The notes beneath the pieces are model-generated. The model had not been told where the DNA came from. It made no database searches and worked only from the letters and a program-made list of their open reading frames with translations. From Cellulomonas gelida (GTDB taxonomy: Bacteria; Actinomycetota; Actinomycetes; Actinomycetales; Cellulomonadaceae), in NCBI RefSeq assembly GCF_006538725.1, contig NZ_BJLQ01000002.1:186001-250000 (forward strand): a stretch of 64,000 bases of DNA, given 5' to 3'. Every line of letters begins with the position of its first letter. Within the stretch, counting starts at the first letter, position 1. Position numbers and translations under genes: made by a program. This document shows, in pieces, positions 62,691 through 64,000 of the stretch.

Positions 62691-64000
62691 TCATCGTCCC
62701 ACGGCTGACAGGTCGAGGAGCTCCGCTGCGTGCGCGCGTGCCGCGTCCGAGTCCTCCTGACCCGAGAGCATGCGGGCGAGCTCGCGTACGCGGCCCTCGC
62801 CCGTGACCGACGTCACGTCGGACGCCGTCACGACGTCCACCCCGTCGTGTGAGGACTTCGTGACGACCAGGTGATGATCTGCGAAAGCAGCCACCTGCGC
62901 CAGGTGCGTCACGACCAGGACCTGGGCGTCCCGAGCGAGCGCAGCGAGCCGCCGGCCGACCTCGACGGCGGCCTTGCCACCGACTCCGGCGTCGACCTCG
63001 TCGAAGACGAACGTGCCCGGTCGGTCACCGCCGGAGCCCTCCGCGAGCGCCACCTCGAGCGCCAGCATGACGCGCGACAGCTCACCGCCCGACGCCCCCT
63101 TGCCGAGCGGGCGCGCGGGCGCCCCGGCGTGCGGCACGAGCAGCATCGAGACGTCGTCGACGCCGTACGGGCCGGGCTCGTCGGTCGGGGCGACGCTCAC
63201 CACGATGCGCGCTCCCGCCATCGCCAGGCCCGCGAGCTCGGCGGAGACGACCTTGGCGAGGCGCTCGGCGGCGGCGGTCCGCGTCGCGCTGAGCGTCCCC
63301 GCCAGCGCACCGATCCGCTCGTCGAGCGTCGCGACCTGCGCCCGCAGCTCGTCGATCCGCTGATCGCCGCCCTCGAGGTCGAGCAGCCGCAGACCGGCCG
63401 TGCGCGCCCACTCGAGCACCTCGGCGACGTCCGAGCCGTACGCGCGCGTGAGGGTCGCGAGCTCGGCGCGGCGCTGGTTGACGACCTCGAGCCGACGCGG
63501 GTCGGCCGCCAGGTCGCCCGCATAGGCCGCGAGCTCGGCCGCGGCGTCGGCCAGCAGGTAACCGGCCTCGCCCACCCGCGTCGCGAGCTCGGCGAGCGCC
63601 GGGTCGTGCGACGCGACGTGCTCGAGCGCCCGACGAGCGTGCTCGACCAGATCCGCGGCGCTGGCCGCCTCCGCGCCGCTCTCGTCGCCCGCGAGCGCGG
63701 TGTGCGCCGTCGCCGCCGCCACGCGCAGCTCCTCGGCGTGCGCGAGCCGCTGCTCCTCGGTCGCGAGCTCGACGTCCTCGCCCGGCTGCGGGTCCACCCG
63801 CTCGACCTCCGCGAGCCCGAGCCGCAGCAGCTCCGCCTCGCGGGAACGGTCCTGGGCGCGGTCGACGAGCTCGGCCAGCTCCTGGCGCACCCGCGCACGC
63901 TCGGCCCACGCGTCGCGGTACTCGCGCAGCGTGCGGCCGTGGTCGGGACCCGCGAACTCGTCGAGCGCGGCCCGCTGGTGCGCCGACGAGCGCAGCCGGG
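62691..64000 (-). CDS. recN: DNA repair protein RecN, N-terminal part outside the window
   Basis: The C-terminal 436 residues of an SMC-like ATPase for double-strand break repair. The coiled-coil part (EELRVAAATAHTALAGDES and neighbours) is followed by the C-terminal ATPase half: signature GASGGELSRVMLALEVAL, Walker B TFVFDEVDAGVGGKAAVEVG and H-loop VLVVTHLAQVAAFADHH. The Walker A half lies beyond the right edge. The gene reads into steA 6 bases downstream. SOS control cannot be judged because the promoter is outside. Confidence 0.93.
   Translation of the reverse strand, partial: RLRSSAHQRAALDEFAGPDHGRTLREYRDAWAERARVRQELAELVDRAQDRSREAELLRLGLAEVERVDPQPGEDVELATEEQRLAHAEELRVAAATAHTALAGDESGAEAASAADLVEHARRALEHVASHDPALAELATRVGEAGYLLADAAAELAAYAGDLAADPRRLEVVNQRRAELATLTRAYGSDVAEVLEWARTAGLRLLDLEGGDQRIDELRAQVATLDERIGALAGTLSATRTAAAERLAKVVSAELAGLAMAGARIVVSVAPTDEPGPYGVDDVSMLLVPHAGAPARPLGKGASGGELSRVMLALEVALAEGSGGDRPGTFVFDEVDAGVGGKAAVEVGRRLAALARDAQVLVVTHLAQVAAFADHHLVVTKSSHDGVDVVTASDVTSVTGEGRVRELARMLSGQEDSDAARAHAAELLDLSAVGR

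Overview
The window comes from a very GC-rich actinobacterium. Codons end almost always in G or C, GTG starts are common, and many genes have a TANNNT hexamer 6-8 nt before the start codon, the layout of leaderless transcripts. A secreted cellulose-type LPMO with a CBM2 and a PTQ-rich linker, a cytoplasmic GH10 xylanase, and several gene orders also known from Mycobacterium point to Cellulomonas or a close relative (inference). About 54 protein genes are packed tightly. I found no tRNA, rRNA, CRISPR array, insertion sequence or phage module, and no gene-free stretch longer than about 300 bases; the longest (9464-9759) holds an SOS box and an ArsR-type operator.

1-13.4 kb: end of an HxlR regulator, ATP-dependent DNA ligase, SRPBCC protein and cysteine hydrolase. 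Next comes the SOS mutagenesis cassette imuA-imuB-dnaE2 behind a perfect LexA box, then an ArsR regulator with a SulP anion transporter and a PEBP-like protein, a YbaK-type deacylase, and a tiny acidic ORF preceded by PhoP-like direct repeats. 13.4-25.8 kb: SpoU methyltransferase, MFS transporter plus intracellular xylanase, a 957-residue membrane protein that looks like an alpha/beta hydrolase split by membrane helices, the LPMO, and a TetR-controlled heterodimeric ABC exporter. 25.8-43.6 kb: NfeD/SPFH pair, an ABC ATPase, divergent glgA(glgM)/glgC, serB, a SixA-type phosphatase, fabG-fabI, a DUF3099/SURF1 operon, an ABC-F protein, a biotin uptake operon bioY-bioM-bioN, a zinc metallopeptidase and a NYN/OST-HTH protein.

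43.6-55.4 kb: the complete suf operon (sufR-B-D-Rieske-C-S-U-T, minus strand), divergent from an ABC-2 exporter pair and ctaA, then a second ABC-2 pair. 55.4-64 kb: an envelope and nucleotide block on the minus strand, in transcription order recN, steA, steB/mctB, an MraY/WecA-like transferase, a murJ flippase, pyrG and an ADP-ribose-type NUDIX hydrolase. The recN-steA-mctB-pyrG-nudix order and the sufR/ABC/ctaA order match what is known from M. tuberculosis; the transferase plus flippase inserted between mctB and pyrG is the feature that most deserves attention.

No classic mobile or defence system is visible. The most interesting signals are the split-hydrolase membrane protein, the transferase/flippase insertion in the ste-pyrG block, paired inverted repeats upstream of sufR, PhoP-like repeats before a 44-codon ORF, and an in-frame 15-bp tandem repeat in imuA.
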